Positions 17,934 through 27,843 of a DNA stretch of 64,000 nt are shown here, in pieces. The DNA is taken from positions 4,526,001-4,590,000 of the forward strand of contig NC_063994.1 of the NCBI RefSeq assembly GCF_932276165.1, read 5' to 3'. A program made the position numbers and the translations under genes. The first letter of the stretch is position 1. Each line of letters begins with the position of its first letter. A model generated the notes under the pieces. The model had not been told where the DNA came from, did not search any database, and saw only the letters and a program-made list of their open reading frames with translations. This DNA is from Plutella xylostella (Eukaryota; Arthropoda; Insecta; Lepidoptera; Plutellidae).

Positions 17934-20900
17934 TCACATATTACTCTCCCACAATTTCAAATAATTGTCTATGACTTCCTCGAACCACTTCCTCTTCTTC
18001 GTATCCTTGAAAGCAGGCGATAATGTCTTTAAGTCTAGTTGTAATAAGGCCTCATTTCCCAGTAAGGTATCCAAGTTCTTCAGTAAGGCTGGCTCGCCAT
18101 GTAGCTTGAGAAGACTCGGGTATGAGAATATGTAGTAATGCACTCTCAAACGCTTCATAGCCCAGCTTTCCACTGTCTTATTGCCACTGGCCACCTGGAA
18201 AAATAGGTAGAAATTAACATTGATCATTAATTTTGCAAACAAGTCTTCTAACTTCTAATATTCAGATAAATGCTGCTGAGTGATAAATATGCTGTCGATG
18301 TTCAGAAAGAGACAGCAAATGGATTTACTTTATATAAGATTTAACTATCTAATTATTGTAAAAAAATCTTTAATACATAGTTATAAAGTTTATTCTGTAC
18401 TTAGATTTTTTGCGTTAAATATAATAAGCTACATATTCAAAACAAATTGATTAATAAAAGAAAATAATAAAAATATAAAACTAAGAGAAGGCAATGAAAT
18501 CGAAATCAGTGCAAAATGAAAAGGAAAGTCTTGTGATGATCATGATTGATGATGATGAATGGCTGATGATGATGATAACTTAATTACCTTTAAACACACT
18601 AAAGTTTAACTAGGTATTTAGAATAATTTACAAACTACACCTACTGTCTTATTGACCCAAACAAAACATGTTGTAGTTACTTAAGTATTTTGATTTTTAC
18701 CTGAATCTGTCCAATATGCTTGGCGTGCCATGGAGAGAAATACCCCTCCAGCTCTTTGGCCGTGATATCGGCCACGCCCTTACTCTTTAGCCGCTCTTTG
18801 ATCATAGAGTAGGCAGTTCTAGAGAATACAAACACCTGTGAGAGCATAGACACGGCGTCAGGAGGCGGGAAAACTGACAGTGTCATGGTTTTTTTCGTAG
18901 CCGTGTCGTGTACTCCTGGATTTATTTGTATAAAAATGTTGTTTTTTTAACTAGCATTGATTTATTTAGGAGACTGCTTAGAGTCCTTCGTTACTTAGTT
19001 ATTTGTCAACTATGTTCAAATGATTATTGTTATAATTTAAAAAACATCAATAATAAGGTACTAAGGTCAGGTTTCTCTGCCCCTGACCGTACCTTTGCTT
19101 TGAATTATTACTAAGCCCTATTCAGACTAAGGCAAAATTTAGGTACATAGGTAATGTTTGAATAATTTAAATGAATGAACTGATAAGAAAGTATGAATAA
19201 CGAAGGAGCGTCGAAATGAAACAATGGTCATGGCGATAGATTGGAAAATGATTTGAGTTGGAATGATTTCAGGAGTCAAGTCCCTTTGAGTTTGATGATT
19301 TGATTAAAATATTCAGTGATTTTTCAGTATAATCCCTAACGTAGGTATACAAAGGGTTGTAAAAAGGGTATAAGTACTAAACTGAATCCTACGTGTGCAG
19401 CATGTTATATTTAAGTCTGAAAATTAAATCATATTTTCAAAATTCTCGAAAAATAATTTTTGGGCTTAGATATAACATATGCTGCACACGTAGGTTTCGG
19501 CTTACCTTTTTGCAACACCTGTATAATGGGAACACTGAAAAACCACAGAACATTTCAACCGTACGAAAAAGCCAATAGGACTCAAAAATCAAAAACTCCT
19601 TAATTTCCAACCTTGACCTCCCCGACGTGTTCGGCGAAGAAGGGGGAGAAGAAGTTAGTCATTTCCGCGGGGGGGATGTCCGCTATCCCCTTCGACTTGA
19701 CTCGCTCTTTGATCCGGGAGTACACGGCCCGGGAAAATACGAACACCTGGGAACATTTATACATGGGGTTTGGGGTTTAGAAATGGGGAAATTTTGGGGG
19801 TATAAAATAAGGATCGTGCATATTGTGACCGGCCGCAGGGTTCGTTTGACTTTTGAGATGCGACCTGCATACCTAGCACGTGGTTGCTCTCTAGGCCATG
19901 TCATGTTTGACGCGCTTACGCCCCGTGTTGAGTATGCAGGTCGCATCTCAAAAGTCACACGTAAGTACCTTTTGTCACTAGAGCCCGCCACGGAGGCCAG
20001 TAGTTGCTGAGGACAGAATGGTGTGGCGCAGGCTTGTAAAGGCCATCTGTATACTGGGGTACCATAGGACAGCAACAAAAAGCCCGTCATAATGTGCGCG
20101 ATCCATTTACAGCTTAACTTCTGCTGCTGCTACACGGGTTCGTTATCCACGTAGATAAACGTCGCTAACGAACTATATCGCGAATCGCAATAAATACGGC
20201 GCTTTGATTGGTGCAACGCGTATTAAACGAGTTAATCGACGTCGACAACGAACCCATGTAGCGGCCGCTGTACCTACAATACATAATATACCAACCTAAA
20301 ATTAATGTAAATTTCCCTTCATAGCAATAATGTTTTTCACGACACGTGATTCTTAGATCGTGACGGTGGTAATTATACCTGCGTGGTTCGTATGAATGGA
20401 GCTTAGTTTACAAAACAATCGCGTTTCAATGCCGATAGCGGATACTCTGAAAATCGCTACCAACGTCAGTCGATTGAGAAACGACGTAAATTTTATCAAG
20501 ATTCCACAAAAATGAAAATATTTTCATTTTTTGATAAGGATTGTGACGCGCACCACTATTCACTGAACCCTTAACGAGGGCATGGCTATTGGCTACTACA
20601 ATTATAATAGAAAGCTAAGTAGAAATCCCACATTGTTCTGAATTGTATCCGTAATAAGATAACTTGTTAGGTACTAAAACACCAATAAAAATTGCTTCTC
20701 TCTATGCTATGAATTTAATATAGGTATTGTAATCTTCACTTATCACACCGATATTGTAATATTCTCACCTGATACAGCGAATTCCCAGTGATATAAGACG
20801 CTATGTAGTGCGACCCGTATTTCCTAATGAAGTCCGCTATACTGGCGGTGTCGCCTATAGTGGACTCGTTAATAGCTTCATACACCACGTCTTCCACTGG

Positions 20901-23900
20901 TATGTTGTTTGGGAGATCTTTCAGCTTGGCTGTCTCTCTGTATCTGGAATGCGAAAAGATTATTCGTTACTGTGTGTTCTTATTTTATTAGAAGCCTACA
21001 CTAGCAAACAGATCCTTTGTGATATTTGTTTTCCACTATTTAAGAATTTAATGAGGGTAAACGTGAATTTGTATGGCGATGGAGAGACGCCACCTAGCGG
21101 TAAGTAGCTGCATTAGCTCTGCGCCATAAAATTTTGGTTAGGTTTAACTGCTCGATCGGTAATGAAAAACCTAAACTAAGCCGTCTTTGTACTAACTAGG
21201 TAGTATGCAAAAACTTGACCGAGGGCTATGTAATGCAAAATAACGAGCAATGCAAGTGATGCTATTTTATTTTCGGATACTCAGCCATAGATGACGCTAG
21301 TAGGTAAGTATTCTTGGAAAGTCGGATGGTGATTCTCCTAATTACACTCTTTCTAATTTAGTCCTAACTACTATGTTGTTTTTAATATTATAAACTCATC
21401 TTTAGAGAACTGTGGTGGCGTCACGGATAAGGCCTCGTCCTCTCATCCGAATAGCTTCTTCGAATTTCGATCCTTGCAATGCCAATGAATTGTGTTTTAG
21501 AAGGAAATTGAGACCAATAGTTAATATCAGCACGTGCCGTGCCAGTGCAGGAAAATGTCGTGAGGAAACCTGCACATTTATGTGTGCCTACCCTGAGCTC
21601 ATTGTGACGACCGAATGGTGTAGTGGTTAATGACGCTTACTGCTATGTCGAGAGTCCCGGGTTCGATCCCCAGCCGGGGCAGATATTTAATAAATGATAG
21701 ATATTTGTTCTCGGGTCTTAGATGTTAATATATCAGCATGTAGAATGTAGATACATATACCAGCTGTCCGATACCCATATTACAGGCTCTGTCTAGCTTG
21801 GGGTCGGGTGGCCGTTGTTGAGATGTCCCCGCATATTATTCTTATTGTGCTTCCACTACCTCATCGAGGATTGCAATCGTGCGTACCTGGAGACCCTGAC
21901 GAGCACGTAGCAGTGGTCTCCGGTGACGTAGCTCGCGTTGATGCCGAGGTTGCGCGCCGTGATGTGCGGCGGCCAGCCCGCGGTGAACGCGCGCCATGGA
22001 CGCTCCAGTCTGGAGATATGGAGACACATGGTTAGGTAGGTCATGGGTTTGTAGTTGGGATTTGGGGATTGAAAGTAGAAAGAAAGACTTGAAGCTTATG
22101 CCAGTGGCGAAATGATTTACAGTGTATTATATTATAGTATGTATGTGACTGTAAGTATGTATTTAGTTATGGAAAAATGAGTCCACTCTAAATTTAGTGT
22201 GGGTTTACAGACACACTCATCCGCCTCTGACCTCCGGCGCTGAGATCAACAGTGTAGACTTGTAGAGTATAGCGGCAAAGATTCTCATCTACTTCTCATT
22301 ATCACACCTACTTCTATACCTACATAGTTTCAAGGTGGCCGTACCGAGCATGCGACGCGTCTGAAACTCTCACCTCTCAAAGCTGAAGTCCCTGAAGTAG
22401 GCCTGCAGCAGCTGCTTGAGGTTGTCGCAGAACTCCATGTGGAAGTCGCCGTGGAACAGCGCGGCGGCGCGCGGGCCCGGCGCCTGCGCGCGCGCCGCGT
22501 GCCGGAACACGCGCACAGTGGGCTCCGGAACACTCAGCTCTCAACGCCACGAGCAGGGGCTGACTCGGAAAGGATTACTTAGGACCATAAGAACCCCGCG
22601 TAGACCGCGCACTAGACAACTGACGCTATAGTTTGCGTTGGGCGTAATGATACACGCACGAACGCAGTGCATTCTATAGTGACGCATTCATACGTCACGC
22701 TGGATGCATCCTATGGCGTTGGTTGCAGAACGCGGCTTTTAGGTAAATACATCTAGATTTATCAAGGCCGCAGCAGCGAGCGTCTATTTAATAGCCGCGT
22801 ATCCACAGCCCGCGGCACATGCATCTAGATTTTTTATGACTGCGTCAGCGTCGTCTATTCAATCATGCTGCTTGGTTTCCCAGTAACTTACCATCTTCCT
22901 GTTCCAATGTAGCTTCTATCTTCTGTAGCTTTTAGGTAGTCTTACAAAGCTTGCGGGCCAGCTTCAGACACATCTAAACCCCTCACCTCTCAAAACTAAA
23001 GTCCCTGAAGTAGGCCTGCAGCAGCTGCTTGAGGTTGTCGCAGAACTCCATGTGGAAGTCGCCGTGGAACAGCGCGGCGGCGCGCGGGCCCGGCGCCTGC
23101 GCGCGCGCCGCGTGGCGGAACACGCGCACAGTTGGCTCGCGGAACACCCAGCTCTCCGTGTCGTTGCGAGGGACGACTCGCATGCAGATGCTGAGGTAGC
23201 CATATCTGCGGGTGGGGGAAGGGGAAACTTTAGTTTTCCACCAAACACAGGTTGGTTGGAAGAAATTGCTTCTTGGCAAAAAGCCCGCCTCTGTATACTG
23301 TTAAGTCCATTTTTGTAACTGTTTCTATAATTATACAATAAAGTGTTTATAATTATAAACAAATAAATAAGGGGGAGCGTGAACGTTAACTGTACGGATG
23401 TTTAAAAAGAAGGGCTAGTACGGGGGGCATTTAAGACGTGAGTTTTGCATCGCGCTCACTCTCATCGGGTAGCTTCAAGAGCGAGCGCGATGGAGGACTT
23501 TTGTCACGTCTTGAATGCGCTCCGTACCAGCCCTTTGTAAAGTGAACTGTCTTACGCTGAGTTGCAGAAAGGAACATTATGCTACCTAGCTGCCTGGCTT
23601 TGACAGTACCTATACGGATAAAAAGGGACCAGACATAGCTTTAATGCCAACAAAGTTCCTTTGTGCAACTCGGCATTAGGTGTTTTAGTTTATTATGTCG
23701 TTACTTATGTTTTTTCCACTTCCATAAGTAAACTTTATATTTATTTCAATAACTAATTATTAAATTATGAATATCTAAGTAGGCAGAGGAGCAAGTCTAG
23801 CAAGGTGATTGGAAAATACGACTACAGAAATGAAAATTTATGATAATTCATAATTTATGCCGGGAAAATCTCCATATAGATAGGCAGATAACGTAAGAAG

Positions 23901-26900
23901 GTGTCATGAAATACCCATATTATAATAATTGCTTCATAAAACGGAATATTTTCAAGGCCTTAATGTATTTATCTTTACACTTATTTGTTGCTTAGGTATT
24001 ATCAGAGTTAGTGGTGTACCTATGTGCACTTATGTTGGTTAGATTTATCTAGTTAGGTACTTCATAACGGAGATGGTAAGTAAGTACTTACCTACATTTC
24101 TCCCTTTTTTACCCATTGCAAAGTAAGCATTGTTGGACTAAACACTTACTAAAATAAACTGAAAAGTATAAATTCCTACCTACCTTCTTATATAGATACG
24201 AATATTATGAATCTAAACTTACGGATAAAGAGAAGCTGAAATACAATTACACATCTAGGTTAGTGTTAATAAATATAATTAAAATTATTAAAAGCTGTAA
24301 TAATAAAATCAAATAAAATGCATTTTGTATTGTATAATTAAACAATATATAATTAAACAAGTATAACATACCATCAATGGGTTACCCGTTATACCATGTT
24401 ATAGGTACCTTACCCACTACAGGGTCGAGTAGGACTCAATTTTTACCCGACTGTCGAAGAAGGTGGGTAATTTTTCCCTTTGTTCCCAGCCAGTCACACC
24501 TCAACCAGTCACACTGTTACTCGTTGGGAATTTTATGTTCAAAATTCCCATCAGTCCACACTCTGTTACTCGTTGAAACACCCTTTTCCTTCATTCCCAA
24601 CGTGTCACATACAACTGTAACACTGTAAGTAGTTGGGACTATGAAAATAAAAATTCCCAACAAGTCATAGTAACTTGTTGGGATTTTCAATGAAGAATTT
24701 TCCACCATAGACAAAAACCGATTATAGAATGAGCCGTTTTCCTTGACAGCTGTCAGTTGAGCTTTTGGGTAAGCCGATAGATGGCGTGAAAACGCAGTGT
24801 ACCAACTGTCAAAAATTACATAGAGAGCAAAGAGTACTAAACTCAGAATAAGAACTCACTAGTTGTGATTAAATGTCGGGTGGTAGCGCGAGCCATCCTT
24901 CCGAGGCTCAGACTGCATGTGGCTTGGGATAGTGCTAAGTATTCTGTGAATAGTTCTACCCGCGCCGTCACGTAGTGTTCTTTTCTCTATGCGCGCCGTT
25001 TGAACGGGTGCTGCGTGCGAGAACTGATTTTCTATTTTTATTTATTGTATGATCCTAAATAAGATCCCAAAGAAATACTTACAAGACAAGATGAGAATGT
25101 GTGCCGTCGCAACTTGTAAAAATAAAGGACATCATAAATTTCCAAATGATGAAAGCCAGGCGCAACAATGGATTAAGGCGACTCGGATAAATGTGCGAAA
25201 AATGAACTGAAGCAACAGTGACATCGACATCATAGAGAAAATAATACTACAATTCTACCTACCTACGTCACTTTCACATTTCGTTAGCCTCACAGAATAA
25301 CATATTGTGATCTGAGTGTGTTCTGAGGGTTTGAAAGTTGGTACAACCCCAGACAACGCCATCTATTTCTCCAAAAAGGAACTTTTTTTTTAACAAACGC
25401 CTCATAGAATACACTTTATTTGTACACCCCAAAAGAATAATAAAATATACCTACAAGTTGTAACTTAATTTGGATGCGGAAAGCTAAAGATCACATCCAG
25501 TAGCGTGCTTTGGGAGAGGCCTACGTCCAGAAGTGGACTACTATAGGCTAAAGATGACGAACCTAATTAGGGTACAAAAGGCGGTCTTATCACTAAAAGC
25601 GATCTCTGCCAGACAACCTTTGGATGGAGGGAATAAGAGATTAAGGTAGATGGCGCTAGTGAAACCTCATCAAGTCTTTTGAGCCAATACAAGAGTCCAA
25701 TGGATCTGAATTCCACCATATGCGATAACTATAATTACTATGTACGGTGGCCTGCGCCTAAAAGTATACAGGCGGAGTTTTTAAAATAGCGATCTCAAGC
25801 TCACATGCTGCTCAAGCACATCCACATAAACACCACTGCACACACACATCACACACAACACGTCCCCGGATTTATAACAGATGTAGCTGGTCCCTTCATC
25901 ATCAGGGATCGCTATTTTAAAAACTCCGCCTGTATACTTTTAGGCGCAGGCCACCGTACATGGCTGTTATGCAAATTAGTAATATTAAGTTTTAACTAGT
26001 TTAAGTTTTCCGAATAAAATAAATAAATAAGTACGTAAGTACTAGATCGGTGTTGGTCCCCATAATTTTCGCCATTATTTTGAGATCATCTGCATCTTCC
26101 GTCTATATCCGAGGCGCGCCCGCGGTGTAAGCGCCAGATCATCATACTTAGGTTAGATCATTATACGGTAGGTACTTCGGAAGTAAACTAATTATTTCTT
26201 CATGGTGAAGCAAAGCAGATATGAGTCGATAAGTAAATATCAAACTGCCATAAAGTCACCTCCACGAAAAATTTGGGAACTGAAAGTTTTCATTTTCTCT
26301 ATTATTTTGTGGCTACTGCTGTACTACCCACCCAGTATCTATCTATCATTCATAGAAAAAAAATGATTGGATTTTACAATTCGGTTTTGATTTTATAATT
26401 TTATTGTTAACTAGTTTAATAAAACTTATTTGGTTGTTCGGAATAATTATTTATATTTTCATACTTTTTCAAGAAACGAGAATAAAAAAAATCGTAATAA
26501 TAAATACTTATACAGTGTGTTGTTTTTCGGACCCAAACTTTAACCCCCTTATTCATAGAAAAGTTACAAGACGTTTTAACTAATAAACTGTTTTGTCCCT
26601 CTCTGTCAAAGAACAAATTGTTCTTTGTCGGAGAGGGACAAAACAGTTTATTAGTTAAAACGTTCTGTAACTTCTCTATGAATAAGGGGGTAAGGGTTTC
26701 TACGAGTTATATCATCGAGAAAAAACCCCCATCCGGTGCGAAAAACAACACAATGTATAAGTCACAGTACCTATCACTGGTTAGGCATCATCATCATTCA
26801 TCATCACTGAACAAATCTTAACGAGTAACGGGAGAACAGTTGGGAATTTTCTAGTTTATGTTCCCATCCAGTTACAGCGGCTGGTTTGGAATTCAGAAAT

Positions 26901-27297
26901 AAATCATTCCCAACGAGTAACACTCCCATCGAGTAACACTGTGACTAGATGGCACACTTTTCATGAAGAATTCCCAACTGTATACAGTGTGACAGGTTTG
27001 ATGTGTGACTCGATGGGAACAAAGGAATTTTTCGAGTGTATTTTACCCAACGTTATGATTTTGACCGGTATTTTTTCGAACATTCTATCCCTACCTAGTT
27101 ATTAATATTAAATTTTCAAATTAGATGTCCCGATATCAGGAAATATAAAGAAAAAAACATTGACCAACTCACCTCATAAAAATATTAATAGCTTTGCCGA
27201 CATCTAGTTCTGAATCTAAGGTGGAGGCGGCGCGAGTCAGTGCTACCGCCAGCAGCAGCACTGTCAGCACCTGCACCATCACACCTGGGGTATCCAC
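17934..27297 (-). CDS. tsl: torso-like (MACPF protein), conserved copy
   Basis: Spliced reading, minus strand: exons 27173-27279 (coding part), 22987-23205, 21887-22009, 20769-20943, then either 19612-19746 or 18701-18835, then 17934-18194. With one exon-5 version this gives 1,020 nt, 339 aa. Each main exon has consensus-like splice ends and matching phase. The N-terminus is a signal peptide (MVQVLTVLLLAVALTRA). Motifs include VGKAINIFM, YLSICMRVVPRND, FCDNLKQLLQAYFRDF, the MACPF signature YGSHY at residues 192-196, and the C-terminal FSYPSLLKLHG and LLQLDLKTL. These match what I know of insect Torso-like, the secreted MACPF factor of Torso signalling. An acceptor (TTCCAG) 18 nt before the ATG, at 27297, shows that the 5' UTR is split and the promoter lies further upstream. 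It sits directly upstream of its paralogue on the same strand. Confidence 0.9.
18701..18835 (-). CDS. tsl: torso-like alternative exon 5b
   Basis: Encodes 45 residues beginning VFVFSRTAYSMIKERLKSKG and ending HIGQIQ. Acceptor CTCACAG, donor GTAAAA, phase 0 at both ends. It is about half identical to exon 5a, with the same core IKER-KSKG-ADI and F/YFSP. Its donor is stronger than that of 5a. RNA evidence is needed to know which version the major transcript uses. Confidence 0.75.
19388..19494. mobile_element. hairpin element in intron between exons 5a and 5b
   Basis: Ends CCTACGTGTGCAGCAT and ATGCTGCACACGTAGG are inverted; the arms run about 37 bp with few mismatches. No ORF. MITE-like. Confidence 0.6.
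19612..19746 (-). CDS. tsl: torso-like alternative exon 5a
   Basis: Encodes 45 residues beginning VFVFSRAVYSRIKERVKSKG. The acceptor is a good CCCAG; the donor is GTTGGA, weak but GT. Phase 0 at both ends, exactly the length and phase of exon 5b about 0.8 kb downstream. Either exon joins exon 4 (ending SLYQ) and exon 6 (starting VASGN) in frame. The intact reading frame argues for use, probably as a mutually exclusive alternative to 5b. Confidence 0.7.
19847..19957. repeat. 25-bp perfect inverted repeat
   Basis: Arms 19847-19871 and 19933-19957 are perfect complements (TTTTGAGATGCGACCTGCAT and its reverse). The spacer is 61 nt. It lies in the intron upstream of exon 5a. Probably a MITE. Confidence 0.7.
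20129..20262. mobile_element. MITE-like hairpin
   Basis: Starts GCTACACGGGTTCGTT and ends AACGAACCCATGTAGC, inverted with one mismatch. GC-richer than its surroundings. In the intron between exons 4 and 5a. Confidence 0.6.
21608..21836 (+). mobile_element. tRNA-derived SINE, tail type 2
   Basis: Head GACCGAATGGTGTAGTGG, box B GGTTCGATCCC, and tail with CAGCTGTCCGATACCCATAT and GGGGTCGGGTGGCCGT. It lies in the intron between exons 3 and 4 of torso-like, antisense to it. Confidence 0.85.
22374..22542 (-). pseudogene. partial duplicate of torso-like exon 2
   Basis: This 169-nt block is nearly identical to 22987-23156, the 3' three quarters of exon 2, including the donor-side CTCACC. It lacks the acceptor half, has a 1-nt deletion (ggctccgg against ggctcgcgg) that shifts the frame, and a few substitutions. 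It lies in the intron between exons 2 and 3. I read it as a recent local duplication that cannot be spliced in usefully. Confidence 0.85.
23553..23679. mobile_element. GTTGCAGAAAGG-type MITE
   Basis: Inverted ends CTGAGTTGCAGAAAGGAAC and GTTCCTTTGTGCAACTCGG flanked by TTA. A fuller copy of the family is at 51911-52058 and a fragment at 905-1010. Confidence 0.7.
24366..24715. repeat. array of iterated GTTACTCGTTGGGA motifs
   Basis: The motif GTTACTCGTTGGGAATTT and its complement CCCAACGAGTAAC recur many times in varied form, alternating in orientation. The same motifs fill 26817-27060, so the two may be halves of one element split by later insertions. In intron 1 of torso-like. Confidence 0.55.
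24774..25375 (+). mobile_element. inverted-end element carrying a THAP-like exon
   Basis: The left end GATAGATGGCGT followed by TGTACCAACTGTCAAA and the right end, complement of TTTGAAAGTTGGTACAA and ACGCCATCTAT, form inverted ends. Inside lies a short THAP-like ORF. It may be a deletion derivative of a THAP-bearing (P-like) transposon, or a MITE that caught a host exon. Confidence 0.45.
25091..25210 (+). pseudogene. THAP zinc-finger N-terminal fragment
   Basis: A 39-aa ORF starting MRMCAVATCKNKGHHKFPND and going on SQAQQWIKATRI. This has the start of a THAP domain (C-x4-C, then HKFPND and a W), but stops before the second Cys/His pair, so it cannot fold alone. It would need splicing to a missing exon. 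THAP domains are DNA-binding modules of P-type transposases and host factors. Confidence 0.55.
25488..25560 (+). mobile_element. RTE-type LINE 3' tail fragment
   Basis: Contains GGGAGAGGCCTACGTCCAG, the usual tail read as GEAYVQ. Only the last about 70 bp remain. Confidence 0.5.
25741..25960. mobile_element. MITE with 54-bp perfect TIRs
   Basis: 25741-25794 and 25907-25960 are perfect inverted repeats (start TGTACGGTGGCCTGCGCCTA). TA lies two bases inside each end, consistent with a TA target duplication around CGGTGGCC. 220 bp, no ORF. Perfect TIRs suggest recent activity. Confidence 0.85.
26511..26757. mobile_element. foldback MITE, Tc1/mariner-like ends
   Basis: Starts TACAGTGTGTTGTTTTTCG and ends CGAAAAACAACACAATGTA. 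Most of the element folds back on itself around 26614-26619 (TTTGTCCCTCTCTG against its complement). TA flanks. No ORF. Confidence 0.8.
26817..27060. repeat. second array of iterated CCCAACGAGTAACAC motifs
   Basis: Repeats CCCAACGAGTAACACT, CCCATCGAGTAACACTGTGA and GACTCGATGGGAAC. See 24366-24715. It ends about 110 bp before the first coding exon of torso-like. Confidence 0.55.
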
Positions 27298-27371
27298 CTG
27301 GAAGAAAATATAAAAAAGTCAAAAACATGTTCTTCATGCAAAGAAATGAAAAATAAAATCACAAAAGAGAT

Positions 27372-27443
27372 CTCTCCGGCGGGGAATCGAACCCCGGTCT
27401 CCCGCGTGACAGGCGGGGATACTGACCACTATACTACCGAAGA
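27372..27443 (-). tRNA. trnD-GUC: tRNA-Asp (GUC)
   Basis: 72 nt on the minus strand. Box A TAGTATAGTGG, anticodon loop CCTGTCACG with GTC, box B GGTTCGATTCC. The acceptor stem TCTTCGG pairs with CCGGAGA (one G-U). No intron, no encoded CCA. It looks functional, unlike the SINE heads in this window. Confidence 0.95.
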
Positions 27444-27729
27444 TGTTGAAGTCATGGGCGAAATAGCCGTTTATTTGTCAAATGTAAATCTGTGATGACA
27501 TGCATAAAATTAATATTTTTTGTAATCATTGCTGAATAAACCATAAATTGAAATAATAAGCTCACTAATTAACAAACATTGCTTGGATCTGGGGATACAA
27601 TTTTACTAAAGATTAGAGTATGTTCACTGTGCAGTAGGAGTATGTCAGACAGAAGAATAGGGTTATATTAAATTACACTACGTAACGATGGTAAGAAAAT
27701 AACTACTAAAAATTAAAAATAAAAATATT

Positions 27730-27843
27730 TGTCAGAAGTGGGATTCGAACCCACGCCCTCAGAGAGGACCAGAACAACTCATACCCGTTTGACGGGCAAG
27801 GAAACCTTGAGTCTGGCGCCTTAGACCGCTCGGCCATCCTGAC
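27730..27843 (-). tRNA. trnL-CAA: tRNA-Leu (CAA) with intron
   Basis: 114 nt on the minus strand with a long variable arm and box B GGTTCGAATCC. The anticodon CAA lies in GACTCAAG, followed by an intron of about 31 nt before TTCTGGTCC. The acceptor stem GTCAGGA pairs with TTCTGAC. The intron position, one base 3' of the anticodon, is that known for animal tRNA-Leu(CAA). Confidence 0.95.

Noticed and set aside
22964..23362. Arg/Ala/Ser-rich 132-aa ORF
   Set aside because: An out-of-frame reading of GC-rich torso-like exon 2 and its flanks.
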